Shown: positions 20,213-28,573 of the stretch, one piece after another
How the letters are laid out: each line of letters opens with the position of its first letter
How positions within the stretch are numbered: the stretch's first letter is position 1
Origin: Aliikangiella maris
GTDB taxonomy: Bacteria > Pseudomonadota > Gammaproteobacteria > Enterobacterales > Kangiellaceae
Direction: 5' to 3'
DNA length: 64,000 bases
Assembly: GCF_040719265.1 (NCBI RefSeq)
Contig: NZ_JBFDAH010000005.1
Span: 62,001-126,000, forward strand
Position numbers and translations under genes: made by a program
The notes under the pieces: model-generated
What the model was told of the DNA's origin: nothing
The model's database searches: none
What the model saw: only the letters and a program-made list of their open reading frames with translations

Positions 20213-20692
20213 ATGCAGCAATTAATTGAACAATTAAGCGAAAAATTATTGGCATCGCAGCAAATGGCTGTCACCGTAGAGTCTTGTACGGGGGGGGGAA
20301 TTGGTAAAGCGTTAACCGATGTCGCTGGTAGTTCTGCCTGGTTTGCGGGAGGATTAATTACCTACACTAACGAGAGTAAAACACAATTAGCTGGTGTTTC
20401 CGCTACACTTATTCAAGAAAATGGCGCAGTATCACAATTAGTCGCCGAAGCAATGGCGCAAGGTGCGCTTCAACATTTTCATAATACCGTCAGTGTCGCG
20501 GTGAGTGGTGTCGCAGGTCCGGGGGGGGGTACACCCGACAAACCAGTAGGCACTGTGTGTATAGCTACCTGCGCAAATCAACAGGTGTTTTCCAAACGAT
20601 TTCTGTTTGATGGTGATCGACAGCAAATTCGTGAGCAAACGATAGAACAAGCTATTGTCATGTTAATAGAAGCGCTCTCTTCAACCAAATAA
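20213..20692 (+). CDS. pncC: Nicotinamide-nucleotide amidase PncC (CinA C-terminal domain type)
   Basis: PncC hydrolyses nicotinamide mononucleotide to nicotinate mononucleotide and ammonia, recycling NAD breakdown products in the cytoplasm. The 159-residue protein is the stand-alone CinA C-terminal domain. Motifs are VESCTGGGIGKALTDVAGSS, with the serine and threonine around the active site, then GGLITYTNESK, and VSGVAGPGGGTPDKPVGTV. The ATG at 20213 follows AGAGGA at a good distance. It often sits near mutS and recA in gammaproteobacteria; here mutS is divergent and recA is not present. Oddly for this AT-rich DNA, two runs of nine G residues encode the two conserved glycine clusters (20290-20298 and 20521-20529), so slippage would truncate the protein. 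Confidence 0.93.
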   Translation: MQQLIEQLSEKLLASQQMAVTVESCTGGGIGKALTDVAGSSAWFAGGLITYTNESKTQLAGVSATLIQENGAVSQLVAEAMAQGALQHFHNTVSVAVSGVAGPGGGTPDKPVGTVCIATCANQQVFSKRFLFDGDRQQIREQTIEQAIVMLIEALSSTK

Positions 20693-20704
20693 GGGGAATT
20701 CAAA

Positions 20705-21256
20705 ATGCCAAAGTTATTGGTTTTTATATTTGCAGTATTCATGTCTGGTTGTGCCAGTATGGGGCAGTCAGATGCACAGCAGCGTCAAAACATTCTATCG
20801 ATGAAAAATGAAGTGCTTACTGAACTATTTAAACAAAAGCCCAGTGTAAGAACACAAATAAAACAAGTCCCCGGATACGCCGTATTTAGTAATGTTAATG
20901 TGAATGTTATTTTAGCCAGCTTTGGTGGAGGACATGGCGTGGCGAAAAGTAATACCACGGGTAAACAAACATTTATGAAAATGGGTGAGGTGGGCATTGG
21001 ACTGGGGGCAGGTGTTAAAGATTTTCGTGTAGTTATGCTCTTTCATACGCAACAAGCCTTTGATCGCTTTATTGAATATGGCTGGTCTTTTGGCGGGCAA
21101 GCCGATGCTGCCGCTAAAGCCAGTGAAAAAGGTGCTGCTGTCGGTGGCGAAGCGGTGATTGATAATGTTACGGTGTATCAGTTAACGGAAAGTGGATTAG
21201 CTTTACAAGCAACATTAAAAGGCACAAAGTACTGGAAAGATACGGATTTAAATTAA
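20705..21256 (+). CDS. YSC84-domain outer-membrane-type lipoprotein
   Basis: A 183-residue lipoprotein with a short signal peptide ending in the lipobox FMSGC (Cys about residue 16), so it is predicted to be lipidated and placed in the envelope. The rest is a YSC84/Ysc84-like domain (pfam04366 type): PGYAVFSNVNVNVILASFGGGHGVAKSN, then GEVGIGLGAGVKDFRVVMLF, and a C-terminal strand GLALQATLKGTKYWKD. In eukaryotes this domain binds lipids and actin; in bacteria the role is not settled. It starts 12 bases after pncC, preceded by AAGGGGAA, and probably shares its transcript. Sequence composition matches its neighbours. Confidence 0.85.
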   Translation: MPKLLVFIFAVFMSGCASMGQSDAQQRQNILSMKNEVLTELFKQKPSVRTQIKQVPGYAVFSNVNVNVILASFGGGHGVAKSNTTGKQTFMKMGEVGIGLGAGVKDFRVVMLFHTQQAFDRFIEYGWSFGGQADAAAKASEKGAAVGGEAVIDNVTVYQLTESGLALQATLKGTKYWKDTDLN

Positions 21257-21355
21257 ATGTGGTTATACACACGCATCAAAAATTAATTAAAGAAGTGATG
21301 GAAAGCTATCTGAGAAAATTAATTCAGAATTAATGATGTGAAAATATTAGATATT

Positions 21356-21392
21356 AAAAAGCGAGACTAAAAATATTCCGTCCCGCTTTTTT
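21356..21392. terminator. Bidirectional rho-independent terminator
   Basis: AAAAAGCGAGAC (21356-21367) pairs with GTCCCGCTTTTTT (21380-21392) around a 12-base loop, with one mismatch on the plus strand that becomes a G-U pair on the minus strand. T-tracts follow in both directions. It separates the convergent YSC84 lipoprotein and amino-acid dehydrogenase genes. Just beyond it, AAATTTGATATC occurs twice close together (about 21427-21453), with no known meaning. Confidence 0.85.
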
Positions 21393-21512
21393 ATGCTGTG
21401 ATTTATAGCCTTTAAGCCAATATTATAAATTTGATATCGATAAATTTGATATCAAAAAAATCGACACCAAAAAATATTTAAATTTAATGATTGTCATTTT
21501 AATGTAAATTAA

Positions 21513-22553
21513 TTATTTAGCTTCTTCAATGCGTTTTCTGGCTAGTTCATCGGCCACAACGTTTGTTGTTTTTTCTTCTTTATCTGCAGCTTGAAAAACT
21601 TCAGTGAGCGTACCATAAATTTCGCTAACTTTATCTAATGCTGTTTGTCGATTGTATTCACCGCCATCTTGCTCAAAAGACACATTGATAATACCGCCCG
21701 CATTTATAACATAGTCAGGCGAATATAAAATGCCTTTTTGTTTTAACACTTCACCATGACGATCTTCAGCCAGTTGATTATTGGCCGCGCCTGCTACCAC
21801 TGAACATTGTAGTTTAGGAATGGTAGTATCATTAATGGTTGCACCCAATGCACAAGGTGCATAAACATCAACTGCTTGTGAATATATTTCATCTTTATCT
21901 ACAGCTGTTGCATTAAAATCATTGACCACTCGTTCAATAGATTCGCGGTGAATGTCAGTAACAAAAAGTTCAGCGCCTTCTTCACTTAAATGCTGACACA
22001 AATAATAACCGACATGACCAAGCCCTTGAACAGCGACTTTGATTCCTGCCAGAGAGTCTCGTCCTAATCGATGTTTAACAGCTGCTTTCATCCCTTGATA
22101 AACACCAAATGCAGTAAGAGGAGAAGGGTCACCGCTTTTTCCTTCAAGACCCATAACGAAGTCTGTTTTACGATTTACAATGGCCATATCTGCAGTAGTA
22201 ATACCGACATCTTCTGCAGAATAATAGGAACCATTCAGGTTATTTAAGAACTCACCAAATGCTTCAAATAATGCTTCAGACTTTTGCGTTTTAGGGTTAC
22301 CGATAATAACCGACTTCCCACCTCCCATACGCAAACCTGCCATTGCATTTTTATAACTCATGCCCCTGGAAAGTCTTAACGCATCAATCAATGCGCCTTC
22401 ATCTGAATTATATTCCCACATACGACAACCGCCCACAGCCGGGCCTAGTGCAGTGGAATGAACGCAGATAATTGCACTCAAGCCTGATTCTTTATCACGG
22501 CAAAAAACCACTTGCTCATGATCATCGTAAGCACGTAAATTAAATACAGCCAT
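21513..22553 (-). CDS. Leucine/valine-type amino acid dehydrogenase (Glu/Leu/Phe/Val family)
   Basis: A 346-residue NAD-dependent enzyme that deaminates branched-chain or aromatic amino acids to 2-oxo acids. The substrate-binding region has STALGPAVGGCRMW and the catalytic lysine segment MRMGGGKSVIIGNP. The Rossmann domain has VAVQGLGHVGYYLCQHL, and the segment YSPDYVINAGGIINV closes the site. Length and motifs fit leucine dehydrogenase rather than the longer glutamate dehydrogenases. I start at the ATG at 22553 (MAVFNLRAYDDHEQ), which has TTAGGAGAAA eight bases before it; an upstream in-frame start has no such site. It lies 107 bases after the aldehyde dehydrogenase gene on the same strand. 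Phenylalanine or valine as substrate cannot be excluded. Confidence 0.85.
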   Translation of the reverse strand: MAVFNLRAYDDHEQVVFCRDKESGLSAIICVHSTALGPAVGGCRMWEYNSDEGALIDALRLSRGMSYKNAMAGLRMGGGKSVIIGNPKTQKSEALFEAFGEFLNNLNGSYYSAEDVGITTADMAIVNRKTDFVMGLEGKSGDPSPLTAFGVYQGMKAAVKHRLGRDSLAGIKVAVQGLGHVGYYLCQHLSEEGAELFVTDIHRESIERVVNDFNATAVDKDEIYSQAVDVYAPCALGATINDTTIPKLQCSVVAGAANNQLAEDRHGEVLKQKGILYSPDYVINAGGIINVSFEQDGGEYNRQTALDKVSEIYGTLTEVFQAADKEEKTTNVVADELARKRIEEAK

Positions 22554-22660
22554 TCGTTTTCTCCTAATGAGCTTAAACCCCGCTATATATCCCATTAAGG
22601 ATAATAGCGTATGCCATACTCATCTTATCAGTTATAACAAAGTTACATCGTCCAATAAGT

Positions 22661-24181
22661 CTAGCCGATGTTAAAGGTAATACCTTGGGCTAATGTTGGT
22701 TTATCACCCCAAAAGATAGTATTAGTCTGACGACGCATGTATGATTTCCATGAGTCAGAACCGGCTTCACGACCACCACCGGTATCTTTTTCACCACCAA
22801 AAGCTCCCCCAATTTCAGCACCAGAAGTACCAATATTGACGTTGGCAATGCCACAATCGCTACCTGCATAAGAAAGGAATTTTTCAGCATTGCTTAAGTT
22901 TTGAGTAAACATAGCAGACGATAACCCTTGACGAACGCCATTGTTAAGAGCAATCGCTTCTTCAATAGTTTTAAAGGTCATCACATATAAAATGGGGGCG
23001 AAAGTTTCGTGTTGTACCACTGGCCAGTCATTCTCAGCACGGATAATCGTTGGTTCGACATAAAAGCCAGGTCTGTCTAACTTATTACCACCAAACAAAA
23101 TTTCACCACCTTGTTCCTTAGCATTCTGGATAGTTTGCTCAAAGTTGGCGACTGCGGTGGCATCAATAAGTGGACCCATTAAGTTATTGGTATCTAATGG
23201 ATCACCAATTGTCACCTGCTTGTAGGCATTAACCAGTGAATCAATGACTTTATCGACAATAGATTCGTGCACAATAAGGCGTCGAGTGGTTGTACATCTT
23301 TGTCCTGCAGTACCTACGGCACCAAAAACGACAGCCGGGATTGCGTGTTCCAGTTTAGCACTTTCATCGAGAATCAGCGCATTGTTTCCAGCCAGCTCCA
23401 ATAAACTTTTGCCCATTCTCTCGGCAACTTTTACACCAACCATTTTGCCTACTACCGATGAACCGGTAAAAGAGAGCTTTTTGACTCGCTTATCTTCAAT
23501 AAAGCGATTAGCCAGCTGATTGGATTCTGAATCAACAAAGGTATAAAAAATCGGTTTATAACCCGCATCGGCCAATACTTCGTTACAAATATTTTGTACG
23601 GCTATCGCTGTTAAAGGGGTTTTAGGGCTGGGTTTCCAAATAGTGACGTTGCCACAAATCGCAGCAATAAAGGCATTCCATGACCATACGGCGACAGGAA
23701 AGTTAAATGCTGAAATAACACCTACCAGACCCAGTGGTTGCCATTGTTCGTACATTCGGTGTTGTGGGCGCTCAGAATGCATGGTTTTGCCGTATAACAT
23801 GCGAGACTGACCAACTGAAAAATCAGCCATATCAATCATTTCCTGCACTTCACCATCGCCTTCGGCTTTGCTTTTACCCATTTCTAATGAAACAAGACTG
23901 CCGAGGGCATCTTTTTTCTGGCGTAAAGCATCACCAATTTTGCGAACTAGTTCGCCACGTAGTGGGGCTGGGACCGCGCGCCATTCTATGAAGGCTTCTT
24001 CAGCGGCGCTGATAATTGTTTCGTAATCTTGCTCCGATGCGGCATAGACTTTGGCAATTTCTTCGCCATTGGCTGGGCTAATAGAAGTGATCAGTTCTGA
24101 CTGGTTTTTTGACCATTGGTCAACTCCCCAGCAAGCACCTGAATTTAAAGGGTTAATGCTAAGTTCAGCTAATATATCCAT
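22661..24181 (-). CDS. amaB: L-2-aminoadipate-6-semialdehyde dehydrogenase (ALDH7 family)
   Basis: This enzyme oxidises aminoadipate semialdehyde to 2-aminoadipate with NAD, the last step of saccharopine-route lysine breakdown. The 506-residue protein is of the ALDH7/antiquitin type: NPLNSGACWGVDQW near the N-terminus, WQPLGLVGVISAFNFPVAVW, the NAD site WKPSPKTPLT, FTGSSVVGKMV, the catalytic glutamate in LLELAGNNA, and the catalytic cysteine C296 in GQRCTTTRRL. The C-terminal GGAFGGEKDTGGGREAGSDSW is the family signature. The ATG at 24181 follows AGAGAGGAA. The pathway partners are at 1-439 and 25882-27018. Family members also act on betaine aldehyde and similar compounds, but the lysine context makes this role the most likely. 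Confidence 0.9.
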   Translation of the reverse strand: MDILAELSINPLNSGACWGVDQWSKNQSELITSISPANGEEIAKVYAASEQDYETIISAAEEAFIEWRAVPAPLRGELVRKIGDALRQKKDALGSLVSLEMGKSKAEGDGEVQEMIDMADFSVGQSRMLYGKTMHSERPQHRMYEQWQPLGLVGVISAFNFPVAVWSWNAFIAAICGNVTIWKPSPKTPLTAIAVQNICNEVLADAGYKPIFYTFVDSESNQLANRFIEDKRVKKLSFTGSSVVGKMVGVKVAERMGKSLLELAGNNALILDESAKLEHAIPAVVFGAVGTAGQRCTTTRRLIVHESIVDKVIDSLVNAYKQVTIGDPLDTNNLMGPLIDATAVANFEQTIQNAKEQGGEILFGGNKLDRPGFYVEPTIIRAENDWPVVQHETFAPILYVMTFKTIEEAIALNNGVRQGLSSAMFTQNLSNAEKFLSYAGSDCGIANVNIGTSGAEIGGAFGGEKDTGGGREAGSDSWKSYMRRQTNTIFWGDKPTLAQGITFNIG

Positions 24182-24831
24182 TGGGTTCCTCTCTTAAGTA
24201 ATGGTAATCTAAGTTTGGAATGTTGGAAGTTGATTCTCGAAAACCTGTAGTCGAGCTAAATCAAACCAATATAAGATAGACAGAAAAACGCTAAATGGAC
24301 TAATCAAGATCAGCGTTTTGTCTCATCTTAAGTATTCCTCACTCAAATATCTACGAATGCAGATGGAAAATGTGGCGCAAAGATACCACTGCTTCAAAGC
24401 AAATACCAGCTTATTTAGATTGTTTTCATATAAACTCGTTTGTCATTAAAAATTATTCACAAAATGTCAATAAATGCTTACAAAATAAGTGTATTGAGAT
24501 TTTTTCACGGGATTAATTTATAGGATAAACCAAGACGTTACGGCAGTCGTATTTAGCAAAATAAACTGCTAACTGAGGTTATGAATAAATGGATTTAAAA
24601 TCTCGAATTCTTAAACAATTCAGCCATGCGAATCCAATTTATCTTGAACAAAGACGAGAAATCCCTTAGTTTATGCGCTGTTTTTTTGAAGTAATCCTTA
24701 AAATAGACTAGCTTATGTTACTGCAATTGCTCAGTAAGCTTTGGAATGTGGTCTTACTGGATTAAATTAGTCTTAGCGGAATAATTAGTTGTTCCTGAAA
24801 TAAAGAGTGGTTCAAATAGAAAAGGTTTAAT
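24182..24831. other. 650-base intergenic region
   Basis: This separates the divergent aldehyde dehydrogenase and DUF4826-like genes and should hold promoters for both. A 26-codon frame starting at about 24590 (MDLKSRILKQ...) has an upstream GAGG but no other support, and I do not call it. I see no RNA gene or repeat. Confidence 0.5.
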
Positions 24832-25314
24832 ATGACAGCACAAAGACAAGAAAATAACACTGCTGAAACAGAGAATAATCAACAGGAAAAAATTAATCAA
24901 TGGAACCAGAGTGAACTGGTTAAAATTCAAAAATTTTGTTTTTCAAAGGGCATTCAAATAGCAGAGTTTAAACGCGAACGTTGTCTGTCTATTCCGCCAG
25001 TAATCGGCATTTGGTATATCAAATCAAAAAAGCAAAACGAAGACTTTTGGATCATAAGTGGTGAATTTCCAACGGACGTAGCTCCGGTCAATGTGGCAAA
25101 AGATGAAAGAGATGTTATTCGGTATTTTTCGATGTCATGGCATTTGAAAGCGGCAAGAATCGAAGAAGCCTTAGCCGAAGGAAAACAAATTGGTGATAGA
25201 GAAACCCAACAAAAATTTGTTAAAGAGTTGATTGAAAAAGCCGAGCAGCTTTCGTTAATTCACCGTGATGAAAAGCTTTGGGCAAACAGTGGATTAAATA
25301 TATCAAACAAATAA
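24832..25314 (+). CDS. DUF4826-like protein
   Basis: A 160-residue soluble protein without signal or membrane segment. The order of the segments WNQSELVKIQKFCFSKGI, PPVIGIWYIKSK, DFWIISGEFPTDVAPV, DVIRYFSMSWHLKAARIEEA and the final AEQLSLIHRDEKLW matches what I remember of DUF4826, small proteins of marine gammaproteobacteria with an invariant WxxxGxxPTD core. The first 25 residues are polar and low-complexity (Gln, Asn, Glu). The function is unknown. It is a single gene, ending in its own terminator at 25365, and its neighbours do not hint at a role. Confidence 0.7.
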   Translation: MTAQRQENNTAETENNQQEKINQWNQSELVKIQKFCFSKGIQIAEFKRERCLSIPPVIGIWYIKSKKQNEDFWIISGEFPTDVAPVNVAKDERDVIRYFSMSWHLKAARIEEALAEGKQIGDRETQQKFVKELIEKAEQLSLIHRDEKLWANSGLNISNK

Positions 25315-25364
25315 AGCACTTGACTGTCGATTAAATCATTAAGTATAAAGTCAATATATTTTAG

Positions 25365-25389
25365 AAAGCCTGCAATAAGCAGGCTTTTT
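25365..25389. terminator. Rho-independent terminator
   Basis: AAAGCCTGC (25365-25373) and GCAGGCTTTTT (25379-25389) form a perfect stem with an AATAA loop, followed by a T-tract on the plus strand. It ends the DUF4826-like gene. The short A-tract on its other side may also stop transcripts from the EF-hand gene. Confidence 0.88.
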
Positions 25390-25430
25390 ATTATCGAAAT
25401 TTTGAAGGGGCTAACTGAAAAAAGCGCGGA

Positions 25431-25679
25431 TTAAAACTCCCACCAGCAAGTTTGCCACCAGGCAATGAACTCTTCTAAATCAATATGCCCATCTCTGTTT
25501 TCATCAACAATAGCAAAGCCTTTTTCACCTTGCTCGACAGTCGATTGAGGTGAGATGACTTTTAAAAGCTTAACAAATTCAGCTTCATCAATTTGACCAT
25601 TGTTGTCACTATCAAAAAAATCAAAGTTTTCTTTAATTTCAGCTAATTGCTCTACGGGAATTTGACGAATCTCTGACAT
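25431..25679 (-). CDS. Small two-EF-hand calcium-binding protein
   Basis: An 82-residue acidic protein made of a pair of EF-hands. The first loop is DSDNNGQIDEAE and the second DENRDGHIDLEE, both with the canonical Asp/Asn at positions 1, 3 and 5, a glycine at 6, a hydrophobic residue at 8 and Glu at 12. Both loops should therefore bind calcium. There is no signal peptide, so it is predicted to be cytoplasmic, acting as a calcium sensor or buffer. The C-terminus is rich in tryptophan (IAWWQTCWWEF), which could form a hydrophobic target-binding surface. It lies about 200 bases after the saccharopine dehydrogenase gene on the same strand; a link between them is not evident. Confidence 0.85.
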   Translation of the reverse strand: MSEIRQIPVEQLAEIKENFDFFDSDNNGQIDEAEFVKLLKVISPQSTVEQGEKGFAIVDENRDGHIDLEEFIAWWQTCWWEF

Positions 25680-25881
25680 ATTGTTTAACCTGCTTGAATG
25701 AAATCGTTAGCGATAAATAAGTTAACGATTATGTTGATAAATATTTTGTTCTTAACTCTAATTTAATTTTAAAACGTTTAATTCTAATATTGTCAATTCT
25801 ATTGTATCTGGTTTTAGAATCTTGGTTTATATGGTGTTTGTGGATATAAATTTCAACCCAGATGACTTCCTTATCCAGACA

Positions 25882-27018
25882 TTACTCCAAAGTAAACTGT
25901 TCGATACGATACTCTACATTTCGTTGTTTTAAATAATCCAAAATAAATTGATAAGCATCTTCTATTGCACCAATCGATTCGGGGGCATAAACGCCAGGCT
26001 CTAATTTATTATTAACAATAAAGTTGACGATAGCTGTCGCTGTATAACCGGTTGTACGTGCCATTGATGTGGTTTTAGTCTGTTCGCAGGTTTTATCTAA
26101 CATGCGGAAAATATAACGACGACGTTTGCCATTTTCTTCACCTTCAATGGTAATTCGAATGACGGTAAATTCTTCATCAGAGGTTTTCAACTTCCAGTTG
26201 CTCTCTAGTATTTTTGCTGTAATGTCGATTGGACGGAAAGAAATACCATCAATTTCCAACGGCTCTTCAGAGAAAAAGCCCGATTTTTGTAAGACTTTAA
26301 TATATTCAGCATGTCCAGGATAACGCAAGGTTTTTTCCTTCATAAAAGGGATATGATCCATAGTATGAATTAAAGTTCGTAGTCCATCGGTGTTAAATGC
26401 TTCCAGTGTGCCAACACGTTGAATATCCATTAGCTCACAATCCGATAATGGTGCGCGGGTGACAACTTCGCCATTTTCAACATAGCGAGCAGGGCGGGTA
26501 TATTCTTCCAGCACATCTACCGGTGAAAAAGGGGCTTTATAATTAAATGGCCACTCTCTTTTACTGGGTAGACCGCCAACCAAACACTCAAAACTTTTCA
26601 CTTCAATTTTGGTATCCATATGGCCCAGAATAATATTCCCCATACCAGGTGCAACACCGCAATCAGTAATAGCAAAGACTTTGTTCTTTTTGGCTAGGTA
26701 ATCTAAATCAAAACAATTCTCTGGAAAGAAAGAAATGTCGACAACATTTTTTTGTGCTAACAATATTTTTTTGAGCGTTTCAAATCCCATAAATCCAGGA
26801 ACTGCGCAAACTATTAAATCAAAAGGCGCCAGAATTGTTTTGAAATCTTCTGTTTCTCTGAAGTCTAATGTTTGTATTTTTATATTATTATTTTGCTTAT
26901 TGATTTTAGTTAATGCATGCTTGTTTTTATCAATAGCAGTTACTTGAAAGTTTGTTGCCAAATCGAGTGCAATGGCACTTCCAATCATTCCTGCACCTAA
27001 GACAGCTATCTTTTCCAT
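25882..27018 (-). CDS. Saccharopine dehydrogenase
   Basis: This enzyme splits saccharopine into glutamate and 2-aminoadipate-6-semialdehyde with NAD(P). The 378-residue protein opens with the Rossmann motif VLGAGMIGSAIALDL. It continues with the family segments VDISFFPENCFDLDYLAKK, ITDCGVAPGMGNIILGHM, LVGGLPSKREWPFNYKAPFSP and LEAFNTDGLRTLIHTM. The C-terminal MARTTGYTATAIVNF is also typical. The length matches one-domain bacterial enzymes. The ATG at 27018 follows CGGAGT. It lies just after csiV (38 bases), so it may be read from the mfd-csiV transcript. The other steps of the lysine route are elsewhere in the window. A related carboxynorspermidine-type reductase is the main alternative. Confidence 0.85.
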   Translation of the reverse strand: MEKIAVLGAGMIGSAIALDLATNFQVTAIDKNKHALTKINKQNNNIKIQTLDFRETEDFKTILAPFDLIVCAVPGFMGFETLKKILLAQKNVVDISFFPENCFDLDYLAKKNKVFAITDCGVAPGMGNIILGHMDTKIEVKSFECLVGGLPSKREWPFNYKAPFSPVDVLEEYTRPARYVENGEVVTRAPLSDCELMDIQRVGTLEAFNTDGLRTLIHTMDHIPFMKEKTLRYPGHAEYIKVLQKSGFFSEEPLEIDGISFRPIDITAKILESNWKLKTSDEEFTVIRITIEGEENGKRRRYIFRMLDKTCEQTKTTSMARTTGYTATAIVNFIVNNKLEPGVYAPESIGAIEDAYQFILDYLKQRNVEYRIEQFTLE

Positions 27019-27056
27019 TGTTCTACTCCGATTTCACTCACTGCTTAATTTTAATT

Positions 27057-28511
27057 TTATAAAGATGATGAAGTTAGTGCTGGGATTTCATCGGTATTTT
27101 GTTGTTCGCGAGAATAAGGTTTTATCATAATCAAAACACCCAATAATGGATGATCAAAAAAATGCAACTCACCACTTTTTACTCGACGTGATTGTCGTAA
27201 TGAATAATTAAATAGTCGCTCAATATAAATTTTTTCAGATTCCGTTTCTAAAAAGTCATCGCCAATTTCCCAGCTAAACTGTGAACCTTGCTTAACCGAA
27301 AGTGTTGAGCTGAATTGATTTTCGAAATTGTTATTCGTTAAAACGTCACTGGATTGAGTGGTGGATTGGTTGTTCGACGTTAATAAGCTATCGAGTGGGT
27401 TATTATTAGCAGGCTCAAGTTGAAAATTAGTCGAAGAGGTAAACACATTATTGCTTTGTGCTAAAGTGTTTGCTTGATTACCTGGTATTTCGTTTCGATT
27501 AGTTTGAAACATATCTAAGTTAATGACTTCTACTTCTTCTTTGTCTGGTCGACGTAAATACAAGTTGGTCTTAATGTGTAAGTAACGTTGAACATGAATT
27601 GTAATATCACCATCAAGCTCTGGCACCCAAGGAACCGGTTTTAAAGGTGTTGTCGTTAAAGTGGATTGATTAACCGGGTTATTAAGGTCTGATTGAGTAT
27701 TTGTGTTGGTATTAATTTCTGTCGGTTGCAGGACGTTATCACCGATATTTTGCTGTAAACCATTGATTGGATTATCTATCAAATTTTCTTGAGTATTTAT
27801 GACTTCGTTAACTAAAGAATGATTTTCCTGCTTAAAATTTTCTAAAGATTCATTCTCACCTGTTGATGAAAGCTGATCAGCGATATCCATCTCACCTTGC
27901 TTTTTATTACCGTTATACCAGTAGTCGTGGCTGAAATTCTGTCCACCAGCAATCCGAATACTTGCCGCCTCGTCGGGTCCGTAAACAGGTTGTCGCCAGG
28001 CTAAATGGGTTAACACCTGATAGTCTGGATGGCGGGCAATGCTGCGCGCTTCGTTGGCAAGTTGTAATTGTTCTTCTGGGAGTAATTTAAATGGTTGTTC
28101 CTGTTCAGTTACAGCAATTGCCGTCACATTAGTAGTATCTTTACTTGAGTTGGTAGCGGCAGGATTTGCAGTATCTGAGTTTGACCCGTCTATGGTATTG
28201 CTGGCTGGTTCAGTATTGTTTATGGCGAGCTCAGTTAATTCAATTGGTTCGGCATCTTTTTCTTCTTGTGTATTTTGTATTGCTTCAAACGGTTGTAAAA
28301 AATCAACCAGGTTTTTCGCTGGCGTTAACTGAGTATCTTTTGCCCAGGATTCCGCGTATAGTCCTGTTGAACTGGTTGTTTTGTATACTATTATCTCAAT
28401 TTCAAACCAACGAGGTTCTTCTACATCTGCCGCCCGGGCGATAGGATAAAAGCCCGTCAATAGTAGTGTGGTTGCCAATTTGCAGGCTATTTTTGTATAT
28501 TTAATTGTCAT
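27057..28511 (-). CDS. csiV: CsiV-like peptidoglycan-binding periplasmic protein
   Basis: CsiV is a periplasmic protein of gammaproteobacteria, first described in Vibrio cholerae, where it is needed for resistance to D-amino acids. The diagnostic start after the signal peptide is EPRWFEIEIIVYKTT, and the C-terminal SRRVKSGELHFFDHPLLGVLIMIKPY is the other conserved block, with IHVQRYLHIKTNLYLRRP between. The centre is a long Asn/Gln/Thr-rich stretch of about 200 residues, so the protein (484 residues) is longer than the usual family size. I start at the methionine at 28511 (MTIKYTKIACKLATT) because it gives a proper signal peptide ending PIARA; the frame is open to 28556. The place directly after mfd is the usual one. 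Confidence 0.85.
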   Translation of the reverse strand: MTIKYTKIACKLATTLLLTGFYPIARAADVEEPRWFEIEIIVYKTTSSTGLYAESWAKDTQLTPAKNLVDFLQPFEAIQNTQEEKDAEPIELTELAINNTEPASNTIDGSNSDTANPAATNSSKDTTNVTAIAVTEQEQPFKLLPEEQLQLANEARSIARHPDYQVLTHLAWRQPVYGPDEAASIRIAGGQNFSHDYWYNGNKKQGEMDIADQLSSTGENESLENFKQENHSLVNEVINTQENLIDNPINGLQQNIGDNVLQPTEINTNTNTQSDLNNPVNQSTLTTTPLKPVPWVPELDGDITIHVQRYLHIKTNLYLRRPDKEEVEVINLDMFQTNRNEIPGNQANTLAQSNNVFTSSTNFQLEPANNNPLDSLLTSNNQSTTQSSDVLTNNNFENQFSSTLSVKQGSQFSWEIGDDFLETESEKIYIERLFNYSLRQSRRVKSGELHFFDHPLLGVLIMIKPYSREQQNTDEIPALTSSSL

Positions 28512-28573
28512 TAATTTGCTTATCAATGCTTTTACTTCGACCATAAAAATAATCACTTTATAAATACTAACCC

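Noticed and set aside
21424..21457. AAATTTGATATC repeat as a CRISPR or iteron array
   Set aside because: Only two copies 14 bases apart; no further units or spacers.
24590..24670. 26-codon frame upstream of the DUF4826-like gene
   Set aside because: Too short, with no family match and no downstream partner; open by chance in a 650-base spacer.
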